Positions 1 to 9,900 of a DNA stretch of 64,000 nucleotides are shown one piece after another (the stretch's first letter is position 1; every line of letters starts with the position of its first letter). Made by a program: the position numbers and the translations under genes. Under the pieces are notes generated by a model that was not told the origin of the DNA, did not search any database, and was given only the letters and a program-made list of their open reading frames with translations. Source of the DNA: Nocardia altamirensis NBRC 108246 (GTDB taxonomy: Bacteria; Actinomycetota; Actinomycetes; Mycobacteriales; Mycobacteriaceae); assembly GCF_001612685.1 (NCBI RefSeq), contig NZ_BDAY01000052.1:1-64000 (forward strand), given 5' to 3'.

Positions 1-2037
1 GTAGTCCCCCGTCTCCTCACGGACATTGCCGAGGTTGTTGAGCGCGTTCGCCTCGCCGAGTCGATCGCCGAGTTGTTGATACAGCGCCAATGCGCGACGG
101 TGCAAGTCGACGGATTCGACGTAATCGCCGGTGGCCACATGGACATTGCCGAGATTGTTCAGCGCGTTCGCCGCACCACGGCGATTGCCGAGCTCGCCGT
201 AGATGCGCAGTGCTGCTTCGACACTGTCGATCGACGCGTCGTAGTCCCCGGCTCGCCACTGCACCGCGCCGAGATTGTTCAGCGCATTGGCCTCGTCGAG
301 CGGTCGACCCAGGCGCTGGGCGGCGACGACCGCGCGCTGATGCAATTGGCAGGCCAGCGGCCACGGGCCGTCGCGGTCGAGCAACCCCGCGAGCACACCG
401 GCCAGGGTGACCGTACGAGCGGGGCAGCGGTCTACGGCATCGTGGTCGAGGCAGGCGAGCAGGTTCTCCCGTTCGAGGCGCATCCATTCCAACGCCTGTA
501 TCTCACTGGCGAATTCGCGCACGGCCACCCTGGTCGGGTCGGGCGGATCGTCGGCGGGTCGAGTCCACCGCGCCAGCCACCGATCCGCCGCGGTGGCGGT
601 GTGTTGGAAGTAGTCGAGCAATCGCTCCTGAGCCCGGAAACCGTCCATACCGACCTCGGCGTCGGCAAGGGCACGCGCGTATTCGCGCAGCAGGTCGTGC
701 AGCCGGTAGCGACCGCGCGCAGGCTCGTCCACAAGGTGGTCTGTGTACAGGGATTCGAGTTCCCACCTGGCCGTGGCGACATCGATACCCACCAGCGCCG
801 CCGCGGCGTGCGCGTCCAGGTCGGGGCCTGGATGCAGTCCCAACCGGCGGAACAGCAGTTCGCGCTCCGGCGGCAGGTCACGGTAGGACAGGTCGAACGC
901 AGCGCGGACCACCCTGGCTCCGGCATCGAGTTCACCGAGACGATCTGTGGCGGCACAGAATTCGTCGGCGAGCTCGGCGATCGTCCAGGCCGGGTGGTGT
1001 GCCAGGCGACCGGCAAGCAGCGTGATCGCCAACGGTAGGTATCCGCACAATCGCACGATGCGGGTCGCCGCCGCCTGGTCCGTGGCACTGGCGACATCGC
1101 GGCCCGCCAAGGTGGTGAACAGCTCCGTGGCAGGCCCTGGCCCGAGCATGTCCAACGCCAACGGCATCGCGTTCTGCAGGCTGATCAACCTGCGTCGGCT
1201 GGTGACCAGCGTCAGGCATTCGGCGGCGGCGGGCAACAGCGGTTCGATCTGACCTTCGTCGCGCGCGTCATCGAGTATCAACAACACCCGCTTGTCGGTC
1301 AGTCGGTCGCGCCACAGGTCGCGGCGCCCGTCGAGGGTGTCCGGGATGTAGCGGACGTCGACTCCGAGCGCAATCAGCAAGCCCGCCAACACATCTGCCG
1401 GGTCGGCCACCGCACGACCTGCGGTGTGCGCATGCAACTCGATGAAGTACCTGCCATCGGGAAAGCGGTCGGCGAGCAGGTGCGCGGCCCGCGTCGCCAA
1501 CGCGGTTTTCCCGACACCTGGCATGCCGTCGATGGTGTAGATCGGCGCTCCGTGTTCGAGGTCGGCCGTGGCAAGGATCCGGCGCAGTTCGGCGTCGCGG
1601 CCGATGAACGTGCGCACGTCGCGGCGCAGCGCGGTTTTCACCGCGGGGCGAAGCTGCGCGGACACCTCCGGCGCGAGTTCCGCTTCCGGGGAGGTAGGCG
1701 ACGGATCGCTGAGCACGCGCCTGCGCGTTTCCAGCCAGGCAGGCAGATCCTCCTTGGGCACGCCGCAGCACCACAGGTAAATCTCCAGCCTGTTGTCCTT
1801 TTCCGCGACGAGTCGGTTGCCTTCGAGTCGCTTCCCCTTCTCCATGTCCTCGATGAGATTCTTTGTCAGCTCGACGAATCGGGGTGGGCCGCCGCTGTTC
1901 CGGTCGATGGCCTTTTGTTCGAGTCGACGAATGGACAGCTCTGCTCCGCCGCGCACTCTGCGCAGCGCGCCACCGAATGCGGAAGGAGTTGTCACGGTCG
2001 CGAGGAATTCGCGGGTCACCGCCCGGTTCGGAAACAT
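1..2037 (-). CDS. HTH / NB-ARC / TPR regulator, 3' end missing
   Basis: The frame is open from an ATG at 2037 to the window edge (679 codons, no stop), so the C-terminus is missing. The first ~95 residues look like an XRE-type helix-turn-helix region (SIRRLEQKA, LIEDMEKGKR, LEIYLWCCGV). An NB-ARC ATPase follows: IGRDAEL near 155, Walker A GMPGVGKT at 171-178 and a Walker B-like VLLILDDA. The C-terminal part is 40-residue TPRs of the ANALNNLG type; their coding DNA repeats with a 120-bp period at 1-300. Family knowledge: such STAND-type proteins switch transcription in response to a ligand or partner. It is divergent from the AsnO-like oxygenase gene at 2245 and probably controls it through the shared 207-bp region. 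The target is an inference. Confidence 0.9.
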   Translation of the reverse strand, partial: MFPNRAVTREFLATVTTPSAFGGALRRVRGGAELSIRRLEQKAIDRNSGGPPRFVELTKNLIEDMEKGKRLEGNRLVAEKDNRLEIYLWCCGVPKEDLPAWLETRRRVLSDPSPTSPEAELAPEVSAQLRPAVKTALRRDVRTFIGRDAELRRILATADLEHGAPIYTIDGMPGVGKTALATRAAHLLADRFPDGRYFIELHAHTAGRAVADPADVLAGLLIALGVDVRYIPDTLDGRRDLWRDRLTDKRVLLILDDARDEGQIEPLLPAAAECLTLVTSRRRLISLQNAMPLALDMLGPGPATELFTTLAGRDVASATDQAAATRIVRLCGYLPLAITLLAGRLAHHPAWTIAELADEFCAATDRLGELDAGARVVRAAFDLSYRDLPPERELLFRRLGLHPGPDLDAHAAAALVGIDVATARWELESLYTDHLVDEPARGRYRLHDLLREYARALADAEVGMDGFRAQERLLDYFQHTATAADRWLARWTRPADDPPDPTRVAVREFASEIQALEWMRLERENLLACLDHDAVDRCPARTVTLAGVLAGLLDRDGPWPLACQLHQRAVVAAQRLGRPLDEANALNNLGAVQWRAGDYDASIDSVEAALRIYGELGNRRGAANALNNLGNVHVATGDYVESVDLHRRALALYQQLGDRLGEANALNNLGNVREETGDY

Positions 2038-2090
2038 CGTCACAGTGCTTCTCCCCCGCTTATCGTCAACTGCGCCACGACATCTCGGCA

Positions 2091-2163
2091 ATTGTCCGGA
2101 AATGTCTTATCGCTGTCCGCCGGACAGTCCGGAAATGCGACGTGTATCCGGCGGTTTGTCCGG
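2091..2163. promoter_or_regulatory. Operator-like cluster of TGTCCGG repeats
   Basis: In the divergent region between the NB-ARC regulator and the oxygenase, GTCCGGAAATG occurs at 2094-2104 and 2127-2137 (33 bp apart, about three helical turns). Between them is the perfect inverted repeat CTGTCCG-C-CGGACAG (2113-2127). A further TTGTCCGG lies at 2156-2163. Repeats in one phase beside a regulator gene suggest a binding site; the cognate protein is unknown. Confidence 0.5.
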
Positions 2164-2244
2164 TCCGATGTCGGACTCGGTGATTTCCCGGTGCACTGTC
2201 TGCAGCGGCCGAAGTGCCGCTGTCGAACACGAAGGACAGTCGCC

Positions 2245-3231
2245 ATGAATACGAACACCTCCTCGAGGAGCCTTGCTCCTGATGAAGTCGTGACGCTGAC
2301 CCGGCGGGAGGCAGCCCACCTGTGGAACGCCGCACTGCGGGCGGCCGCCGCCGCGCGGCGTGCGGCGGCGGATCCCGTCGAGGTTGCGGCGGGTCTGCTC
2401 ACCAGCCTGCCGACGCGCGCGATCGTCACCCTGCACCGATTCCGCACCGCCGGCGCGGCACACAATGCGCTGCTGCTCCGGGGTGTCTGCGCGAATCTGC
2501 GGGATCTGCCTGCCACTCCCGCTACCGTGACGCCGCTCGGCACGATGCCGATGGTCGATGCCGCCGCACTGCTGTTGCTGGCCTTGTCGCTGCCGTTGGG
2601 CGAGCCGTACACATTCCGGTCGCTGCACGACGGTCGGCTGGTGCAGCACATCATTCCGGTGCCCGGTCACGAGCGCGCGCAAACCAGCGCGGGCAGCAGG
2701 GCCGCGTTGCAGTGGCACGTCGAGGACGGCTTCACCGAAAACCGGTGCGACTACTTCGGATTGCTGTGCCTGCGTGGCCATCCCGGCGCCGTCACGATCC
2801 TCGCGCCCGCTCGGCACCTCGACCTGCCGGACAACGTCGTCGCCGTCTTGCGGGAGCCGCGGTTCGTGATCGCACCCGACACCGCGCACGACCTCCCGTC
2901 CCACTCGGTGCTGCCCGTGGTGCCGATCCTGACCGGGCCCGCCGCTGATCCGGAGATCTGTTTCGGCGAGGAGGACGCGCGCCCTGCCCATCCGAGGGAT
3001 CGCGAGGCGGTGGCGGCACTGACGGCACTGACAGGTGCGCTCGACCGCGCCGCGATCGGTCACGAACTGCGCCCCGGTGAGGTGCTGCTCGCCGACAACC
3101 GGCGAACTGTGCACGGCCGCACCGTGTTCCACCCACGCTACGACGGCACCGATCGATGGTTGCTGCGCACGATGACCTGCGCCTCGGTCCGGGCGCATCG
3201 CCGCCGCGGCGCCTGCCGGGCCCTCGGCTGA
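2245..3231 (+). CDS. AsnO/VioC-like Fe(II)/2-oxoglutarate amino-acid oxygenase
   Basis: 328 aa, clavaminate-synthase-like (TauD superfamily). Iron ligands are visible as HVE (His158, Glu160) and distal His290 in NRRTVHGR; the 2OG-binding Arg is probably Arg304 or Arg308 in DRWLLR. Length and ligand spacing resemble L-asparagine 3-hydroxylase (AsnO) and L-arginine hydroxylase (VioC), which hydroxylate the beta-carbon of a free amino acid. The ATG at 2245 was chosen because the frame upstream is antisense to the regulator and has no family similarity. The amidinotransferase gene starts 60 bp downstream on the same strand. The substrate (Arg, Asn or another amino acid) cannot be told from sequence. 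Confidence 0.85.
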   Translation: MNTNTSSRSLAPDEVVTLTRREAAHLWNAALRAAAAARRAAADPVEVAAGLLTSLPTRAIVTLHRFRTAGAAHNALLLRGVCANLRDLPATPATVTPLGTMPMVDAAALLLLALSLPLGEPYTFRSLHDGRLVQHIIPVPGHERAQTSAGSRAALQWHVEDGFTENRCDYFGLLCLRGHPGAVTILAPARHLDLPDNVVAVLREPRFVIAPDTAHDLPSHSVLPVVPILTGPAADPEICFGEEDARPAHPRDREAVAALTALTGALDRAAIGHELRPGEVLLADNRRTVHGRTVFHPRYDGTDRWLLRTMTCASVRAHRRRGACRALG

Positions 3232-3291
3232 CCAGGCCGCCGGGCGCTCACCCGCCACCCTCCCCCCTCCTCCTTTCGAAAGGACCGTGCC

Positions 3292-4389
3292 GTGTCGTAC
3301 CCGGTCACCCCATATCCCACGCCGACCCAAGCCGCTGACGTACCCGGACCGGTTGGCTCGGACGATGAATACAGCCCGCTGCTCGAAGTAGTGGTCGGTA
3401 CGGCGGATGGTGCGCGGATACCGCCGTTGGATCGTTCGACCTTGCTGAATCTTTTCCCTGATCTCAGCCCAAAAGAGTTGGCAGACGTCACCGTTGGCGC
3501 GTTTCCGTCCCGAGTGCTCGCGGAGGCCGCCGAAGACCTCGATGGGCTCGCGGAACTGTTGGCGGACTTGGGCGTTCAGGTACACCGCCCGGCGCCGATC
3601 GTGCACGATCTCGAATTCGGCACACCGCACTGGCGTACCAGCGGCTTCTATTCCTACTGCCCGCGCGACCTCGCGCTCATCGTCGGTTCCGCGATCATCG
3701 CCGCACCGAGCCCGATGCGCGCGCGCATGTTCGAGCTCGCCGGCCTGCGGGAACTGTTCCAGCAGCGCATGCTCGCAGGCTCGGCGTGGATCGCCGCCCC
3801 GCCGCCGCAACTGCGGGAGGAGTTGTTCGCCGACGACGGCCGCGGGCAGCGCACGCTCGGGGAAATCGAACCGGTCTTCGATGCCGCGAACATCCTGCGT
3901 TGCGGCGCCGACCTGTTCTATCTGGTGTCCAACAGCGGCAACGAACTCGGGCACCGCTGGCTGCAAACCACGTTGTCCGCGTTGGGTGATTACCGGGTGC
4001 ACCCGATCCGCGGCGTCTACCCGCACACCCACATCGACTCCACGATCAGCCTGTTGCGCGAGGGGTTGGTGCTCCTCAATCCCGAACGGATCCGCAGTCC
4101 ATGGCAACTGCCGCAACCGCTTCGGTCGTGGGACCACCTCTGGTGTCCGCCCATGGCTGTCGCCCCCTGCGCGTCCCGGCATCCATTGTCATCGGAGTGG
4201 ATCGGGATGAACCTGTTGATGGTGCGACCGGACCTCGCCATCGTCGACGGGGCGCAAACCGAGCTCATCGACGCACTGCGACGCCGCGCCATCGACGTCA
4301 TTCCGCACACCTTACGGCACGCGCGCACGATGGGCGGCGGATTGCACTGCGTCACACTCGATTTGCGACGCGAGCGCCAGACAGGCTGA
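3292..4389 (+). CDS. Amidinotransferase (glycine amidinotransferase family)
   Basis: 365 aa. The amidinotransferase catalytic residues are recognisable: Asp197 in FDAAN, His247 in HTHID and nucleophile Cys353 in GGGLHCVTLDLRR, matching Asp254/His303/Cys407 of human AGAT. The family moves the amidino group of L-arginine to an amine (glycine, lysine, inosamine) through a Cys-amidino intermediate. An AAAGGA ribosome site precedes a GTG start. Its pairing with the AsnO-like oxygenase suggests synthesis of a hydroxylated or guanidino-modified small molecule. No NRPS or PKS is nearby, so the product may be a free metabolite. The acceptor amine is unknown. Confidence 0.85.
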   Translation: MSYPVTPYPTPTQAADVPGPVGSDDEYSPLLEVVVGTADGARIPPLDRSTLLNLFPDLSPKELADVTVGAFPSRVLAEAAEDLDGLAELLADLGVQVHRPAPIVHDLEFGTPHWRTSGFYSYCPRDLALIVGSAIIAAPSPMRARMFELAGLRELFQQRMLAGSAWIAAPPPQLREELFADDGRGQRTLGEIEPVFDAANILRCGADLFYLVSNSGNELGHRWLQTTLSALGDYRVHPIRGVYPHTHIDSTISLLREGLVLLNPERIRSPWQLPQPLRSWDHLWCPPMAVAPCASRHPLSSEWIGMNLLMVRPDLAIVDGAQTELIDALRRRAIDVIPHTLRHARTMGGGLHCVTLDLRRERQTG

Positions 4390-4429
4390 TCGACGGACGT
4401 GGCCGGGTGCTGGCCCGAGGTCGAACCGT

Positions 4430-5845
4430 TCATGTGACCGTTTCCCGACCGGCGGTGCCGGACTCGACGAGCTCGCGAACCTCGGCCACCTGGCGGGTGA
4501 CGGCGTGGCGGGAATCGAGCGACTGCAGCAGCTCCAGCACCCGGTCCTGGACCTGTCCCACTCGACAATAGGTGGCCAGCTGCTGCCACGTCGTCGTGAT
4601 CGTGTGACACCCGGATTCCAGCTCACCCGCGGCGATGTGCGCTGCCGCCTCGTCGAGGTTCAGCAATGCCCACCCGACCTGATCGTGGTTGGCCAGTGGC
4701 AATTCCCGCACGAACATGCGCAGCGGCGCGGCCTCGGCATGGGCGCCGACCAGGGCAAGGGAGTTCGCTTGATGCCAGCGCAACAGGTACTCGCTGACCC
4801 GGAATCCGTCGGCGACCGTCTCGGCCTCCGGAAGCTCGGCGAACATGCGCTCGGCATTGCGGATCGCCTCGAGCGTCTCGCGGCGGCGACCCAACCGGGC
4901 CTGCACACCCGCTTCGGCGAGGTAGCCCATCACCGCCGACGAGTTCGCCCGGCGGGCGCCGACCGACTGTGCCGCATAGGCGGCCGACATGCCGGACTTG
5001 AACTGGTGATGCCACGCGCACGCGTCACCGGTGCGGGCAGCGATCCAAGCTTGTACGGTCGCGTCGTCCGCCAGCCGGGCCGCGCGGCGGGCGATGCCGT
5101 ACCACTCGAAGGCGTCGCCTGCGCTCGCAACGTCGGTGAGCCGGATGGCGATGAACCCGGAATTCTTGGCGTACACCCGCTGCAGCCTGCGCCGGATCTC
5201 CTCGCTGGTCGCGGTCAGCAGGCCGGCCTCGGCTCTGGCCAGATCGACCATGCGTGCCGGAATGAACTCCGCGGGCGGAGCGTAGAGCTGGTACCCGTTC
5301 TGCTCGGTAATATCCTCCAGCAGACCGACATACGCCGCCGTCGCCCGCCGGCCGCCCGGCGGATCGAAGCCGTCGCCGAACAACCCCACCCCCGGCGGCG
5401 CAGGCATGAACATCGCCCCGGCTGCCGCAAGACTGACAAAATGACGTCGATCCATGGCGTCCTGGATTCCGTTCTGCGGCACTGCATCCGCGTCCGAGTA
5501 GTCGTGTCCGAAACCGAGCCGGTCCGGTCTGGTGCGGTACAGGAAACACAATGCGTCCAGATAGTGCGTGGACGGCACATCCTGACCGTGTTCCCATTGC
5601 GACAGCCGCTGATGGCGCAGTCCCGCACTGGGCGTGCCACGCGCCGCCAAGATCTCCTTCAGCGCCTCGACGGCTTCCACCAGGGTGTAGTTACGCGCAA
5701 TACGGTGCGCGCGCAGGAGCGAAACCCCACAATGCTGGTGCACCGCCAATGCGCTCTGGTAATCGGAGCCGCCCGCGTATTTGACCTCGCGTGCCACGCG
5801 CCGCGCGCACCGATTGGCGTGTGGGCCGTTCGTCATGCGAACCAC
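4430..5845 (-). CDS. XRE-family regulator with TPR-like C-terminus
   Basis: 471 aa from a GTG at 5845; an ATG at 5836 is an equally good start. Residues ~45-115 carry a Cro/C1-type helix-turn-helix (TLVEAVEALKEIL, RLSQWEHGQDVPS, LDALCFLYRT). A short twin-Arg-like segment DRRHFVSLAAAGAMF follows, as in many actinobacterial members, then an alpha-helical TPR-like domain rich in Ala/Glu. It converges with the amidinotransferase (40 bp between stops) and is divergent from the small membrane protein at 6072. It may be a ligand- or peptide-sensing regulator of the neighbouring genes; the target is not shown by sequence. Confidence 0.8.
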   Translation of the reverse strand: MVRMTNGPHANRCARRVAREVKYAGGSDYQSALAVHQHCGVSLLRAHRIARNYTLVEAVEALKEILAARGTPSAGLRHQRLSQWEHGQDVPSTHYLDALCFLYRTRPDRLGFGHDYSDADAVPQNGIQDAMDRRHFVSLAAAGAMFMPAPPGVGLFGDGFDPPGGRRATAAYVGLLEDITEQNGYQLYAPPAEFIPARMVDLARAEAGLLTATSEEIRRRLQRVYAKNSGFIAIRLTDVASAGDAFEWYGIARRAARLADDATVQAWIAARTGDACAWHHQFKSGMSAAYAAQSVGARRANSSAVMGYLAEAGVQARLGRRRETLEAIRNAERMFAELPEAETVADGFRVSEYLLRWHQANSLALVGAHAEAAPLRMFVRELPLANHDQVGWALLNLDEAAAHIAAGELESGCHTITTTWQQLATYCRVGQVQDRVLELLQSLDSRHAVTRQVAEVRELVESGTAGRETVT

Positions 5846-6071
5846 TTGTTCCCCTGGGGATCACCCCCGTCTGATGACACTTCGAGCCAAGCGTATCCCC
5901 GCATTCCGCGGTATGTCGACGGCACATTCGGTAGTGCCCGCATCGCGTGCAAAACCGTGCCGCACACCGTGAATCGAATCGGTCGCCCTCGCATCCGACA
6001 CGGCCGCAGAGTCATTCTGCAATTCCGAAGCGCACGTCGTGTGCGTGTTATGCGAAACGAGAGCATTCACC

Positions 6072-6401
6072 ATGGAAACCGAGATCGTCGGTACCCAGAT
6101 TTCCGACACATGGCGACAGCCGGGCTCGGCGCGCGATGACGAGGTCGGCGTGCTCGTCCAGCCGTATTTCGTTGTGCAAGCGCCGCAAGCGGTGCTCCCC
6201 CAGTTGCTGGCGCGGGTGATCGTCGTGTTTGCGGTGACCATGTCGTTCGCCGTGCTGGTCATGGTCGCCGTGCTCTTCCTGTTCTCCGGGCCTGGCACCA
6301 CCCCGACGACCACGACACAGGTCGGCACCACGCAAGCCAACGATCCGGCCAGGACGTGCTACCCGTTCGGCGGCTGCACGCCCGCCGATCCCGTGCCTTG
6401 A
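6072..6401 (+). CDS. Small single-pass membrane protein, unknown function
   Basis: 109 aa from the ATG at 6072 (METEIVGTQ...). About 50 cytoplasmic-looking residues lead into one strong membrane span (ARVIVVFAVTMSFAVLVMVA, then VLFLFSG) and a short Thr-rich tail with the pair CYPFGGC, which could form a disulfide outside the membrane. No family recognised. It lies 45 bp upstream of the next small gene, probably in one transcript, and is divergent from the XRE regulator. Confidence 0.6.
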   Translation: METEIVGTQISDTWRQPGSARDDEVGVLVQPYFVVQAPQAVLPQLLARVIVVFAVTMSFAVLVMVAVLFLFSGPGTTPTTTTQVGTTQANDPARTCYPFGGCTPADPVP

Positions 6402-6445
6402 TATCGCACTGCGGCGCATCTGATGAAGTGCGGAAAGACATTTCG

Positions 6446-6754
6446 ATGACCCTGCACTCGACCGAGTGGACGATTACTAGCGACATCACACCGGAATGGG
6501 CTATTCGGGTGCCACAAGATGACGATCGCGAATGGATGCTGAGCTGGCTACACGGCCGAATGCTGACTCGCGATCAGGCAATTATCGGAATGGAACTGGA
6601 CGAACTACTGAGCGTTCCCGATGTCGTCTACGACTGCTTCCATCTTTCCCTGGTCCACGATTACGCGAATCGCCTCGGCGTGCGCCCCGAAGACGCGGTA
6701 ATCCTCTTGGCCGTCCAGATAATCGCACGACTGCTGACAGCGGAAGCGCCGTGA
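6446..6754 (+). CDS. Hypothetical acidic protein
   Basis: 102 aa from the ATG at 6446 (MTLHSTEWT...). Soluble, acidic and tryptophan-containing (EWAIRVPQDDDREWMLSW), with an amphipathic C-terminal half; no recognised domain. It follows the small membrane protein by 45 bp and is closed off downstream by a strong hairpin. Moderate confidence because the family is unknown. Confidence 0.55.
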   Translation: MTLHSTEWTITSDITPEWAIRVPQDDDREWMLSWLHGRMLTRDQAIIGMELDELLSVPDVVYDCFHLSLVHDYANRLGVRPEDAVILLAVQIIARLLTAEAP

Positions 6755-6786
6755 CTGCACTGCGATGTGACTCGACCACCAATAGA

Positions 6787-6825
6787 CTTGCCTCCGCGGG
6801 CATGCGGGGTGCTCGCGGAGGCAAG
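6787..6825. terminator. Bidirectional hairpin terminator
   Basis: Perfect 12-bp stem: CTTGCCTCCGCG (6787-6798) pairs with CGCGGAGGCAAG (6814-6825) around a 15-nt loop, in the gap between the convergent genes ending at 6754 (+) and 6945 (-). No U-tract, as is common in high-GC actinobacteria. Confidence 0.7.
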
Positions 6826-6944
6826 ATCCACCCCACCGAAAGTCCAACGGAGGACGCATGACAGCGCTGAATCCACCGGCAGCCAGCTGCAGGTGTTCGT
6901 GGCCGATATCGCCACCGACTGACGCTCGATGAAACTCGGCGTCG

Positions 6945-9900
6945 TCAAGTCGGGATGATGGCGGCGGTCCCGCAGTCCAGTCCGTGCATGCGGCGGCGGA
7001 CTTCGTCGGCTTCGGGGACGCCGAGCTCGGCGTAGATTTCCAGCGCCTGTTGCCAGTGGTGGCGGGCGCTTGCTTGATCGGCGAGTTGTTCGGCGGCGGT
7101 GGCGATGCCGTTGTGGGCGTGGGCAAGCTGGTCGCGTTCGCCGGTTCGGCCTGCGAGGGTCAGGGCGGTTTCGTAGTGGGTGCGGGCCTGGTCGGGGTCG
7201 GCGGTCGCCAGTGCCAGGTGGCCGAGGCCGGTCAGTGCGTTGGTTTGGAGGTGCAGGCTGCCGGTCTCGCGGGCGATGTCGAAGGCTTCGTTGAGGTGGG
7301 TGCTGGCCTTGGCGTGGTCGCCCATTCCTTGGTAGGTCGCGCCGAGGGTGCACAGGGCGTAGCACTCGAGGGGGCGGCTGCCGCCGCGGCCGATGGCCAA
7401 TGCTTCGTCGAGGTGGGTGAGCGCCTCCTCGAAGCGACCCATGCGTTCATAGATCTGACCGATGCCGTGAATCGTCCTGCCCTGCAGGTCGCGCACGCGG
7501 GCGCCGCGGGCCAGCGGCACAGCGCGGTCGAGTTCGGCCAAGCCCTCCTCGTAGCGACCGAGCCGACGGTAGATCATGGCGAGGCCGTGTCTGGCATCCG
7601 CTTCCAGTTCGCCGACACCCAGCTCGCCGGCCAGGGCGAGCGCGTCCTGATAGTGGTTGCGCGCCTGGGTAAACCGCCCGAGCGAGGCGCAGGTCAGGCC
7701 GCTTCCGTACAGCGCGTAGCCTTCGAGCATGCGGATGCCGACGGCACGACACGACGCGAGGCCTTCTTCGTAAAAGCCGAGGGCCCGCTCGTAAAGACCG
7801 GAGCGCCAATGCAATAGCCCGAGCACGACCAGCGTGTGACTGGCCAAGGCGCGGTTTCCGGTGACCCGATCGGCGGCCAACGCACGTGTGTGCAGGTCGA
7901 GGGCGCTGTCGTAGTGACCGCGAACATCCAAGTAGCGCCACAGCACCGGGGACAGCTGGCCGGTGTGGGTCGGCCAGCCGTTGTCGGCCGCGTAGGCGGC
8001 GACGGCGAGCAAGTTGGCGCGTTCGGTGTCCAACCAGGCCAACGCCGCCGCTTCGGATTCCATCGAATACGGGTGACAGTCAGCGGGTTTCGCGAGTTGC
8101 ATCGGCGGCTGGTTCGGATCCAGACGCTTCGCTGCGGCATACGCGGTGTGCAGAGCGAAGTCGATCAGGCGCCCCAGTGCCGCATGTCGCGCCTCGGCGG
8201 GAATGTCGGTATCGGCTTGTTCGGTGGCGTAGAGACGAAGCAGGTCGTGCATGCGGTAGCGACCCGGCTCCGATTGTTGGATCAGGCAAGCGGTTTCGAG
8301 CTCTCGCAGCAGGGTTCTGGTCTGCTGGGTGGTCAGCGCGGTGAGATCGGCGACGGCTTCCTGGCTGATGTCGGATCCGGGTGCGAGGCCGAGCAGCCCG
8401 AACGCGCGCGCCGCGTCCGGCGGCAGCGTGTGGTAGGACCAGGAGAACACCGCGCGCAGGCTCACCGACAACTCACCGGTGTCCATGGCGTCCAACCGGG
8501 TGGCGGAATCCCGGATCTCCGCGGCAAGTGTCGCCAGCGACAGCGCGGGATGACTGGCGGCACGGGCGGCGATAATGCCAAGTGCGAGCGGCAATCCCGC
8601 ACAGTGGTCGACCAGCTCGGTCACCGCGCTTGGTTCGGCGGCCACCCGCTCGGCACCGAGGTGCCCGATCAACAGGTGGCGCGCCTCGTCGTCGGCGAGG
8701 GTCGAGAGCGACAGCGAGCGAGCACTGTGGCCCGCGATCAGCGCGGGCATGGCGTTGCGGCTGGTGATCACGACGGCGGTGGCGGGGTTGCCTGGCAGCA
8801 GCGGGGCGACCTGGGCGCTGTCGATGGCGTTGTCCAGCACGACGAGCATCCGTTTGTCGGCGATCAGGCTGCGATACAACGCCGTTCGACTGTCGAAATC
8901 CTGCGGCACGGCGGCAGGTGCGACGCCGAGCGCCTCAAGGAACCCGCGCACCGCCACCGCCGGATCCACTGGCGGGCCCGCGGGATCGAAACCGCGCAGG
9001 TTCACGAACAGCTGTCCATCGGGGTACCGGTGCGCATTCTGGTGCGCCCAGTACAGCGCGAGCCAGGTCTTGCCTATCCCCCCGATGCCGCCGATCGCCG
9101 AGATCACCACCGTGCCACCGGCATTCGCGTGCGCGGTGATGAACTCGGTGAGGACAGCCCGCTCGCGCACTCGGCCAGCGAACAACTGGGGCATCGCAGG
9201 CAACTGCCGTGGCACCGGCAACGCCGACGACACCGCGACCGCGCCAGGGATGGTGAGGGCAGGATCGGCCGTCAGGATCTGCTGATGGAGCCGTTGCAGC
9301 GCAGGCCCGGGGTCGGCGCCGAGTTCGTCGGCCAACTGGCGCCGAATCTGCTGATAGTGCCGCAAGGCATCGGCTTGGCGCCCGTTGCGGTACAGCGCGA
9401 GCATCAACTGCCCGGACAGCCGTTCATCCAGCGGCCGCTCGGCGGCGCGTGTGGTGAGACCTGCCACCAGGTTCGCGTGCTTGCCGCACCGCAGTTGCAC
9501 GTCGGTGTGCTGGAGTTCGGCCGAAAGACGTTCCGCGGCAAGGGCGGCGCCAACGCTGTTGATCCACGGCGTGTCCAAGGACGAGAAGGGCTCGCCGCGC
9601 CACAGTCCCAGCGCCTGCTCATACAACGCCATCGCCTGGCGATCGTCGGATCCGCCCGCCTGGGTGATCAGGTGCCGAAACCGATGCAGGTCAACCGCCA
9701 ACGGCGCCACGGCGAGCCGGTAGGTCCCGGCGCGGCGCACGATCTTCACCTCCCCGTCCGCCACCGCGAGGCACCGGCGCAGCCGAGTGATATAGGTGTG
9801 CAACGTATTTCGCGCGCGCGGTGAGACGTGCACACCCCAGACACGATCGACGAGCTGATCGACGGTCACCACGGTGTCGACCTCGATCAGCAACACCGCG

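Noticed and set aside
1..300. DNA tandem repeat with 120-bp period
   Set aside because: Explained by 40-residue TPR units in the encoded protein, not by a separate repeat element or CRISPR array.
73..1038. Long plus-strand open frame over the left-end regulator
   Set aside because: It is antisense to a 679-codon frame with clear NB-ARC and TPR motifs, and its translation has no domain. GC-rich third positions create such shadow frames.
2107..4182. 691-codon minus-strand frame
   Set aside because: Antisense to the oxygenase and amidinotransferase genes, both of which retain catalytic residues.
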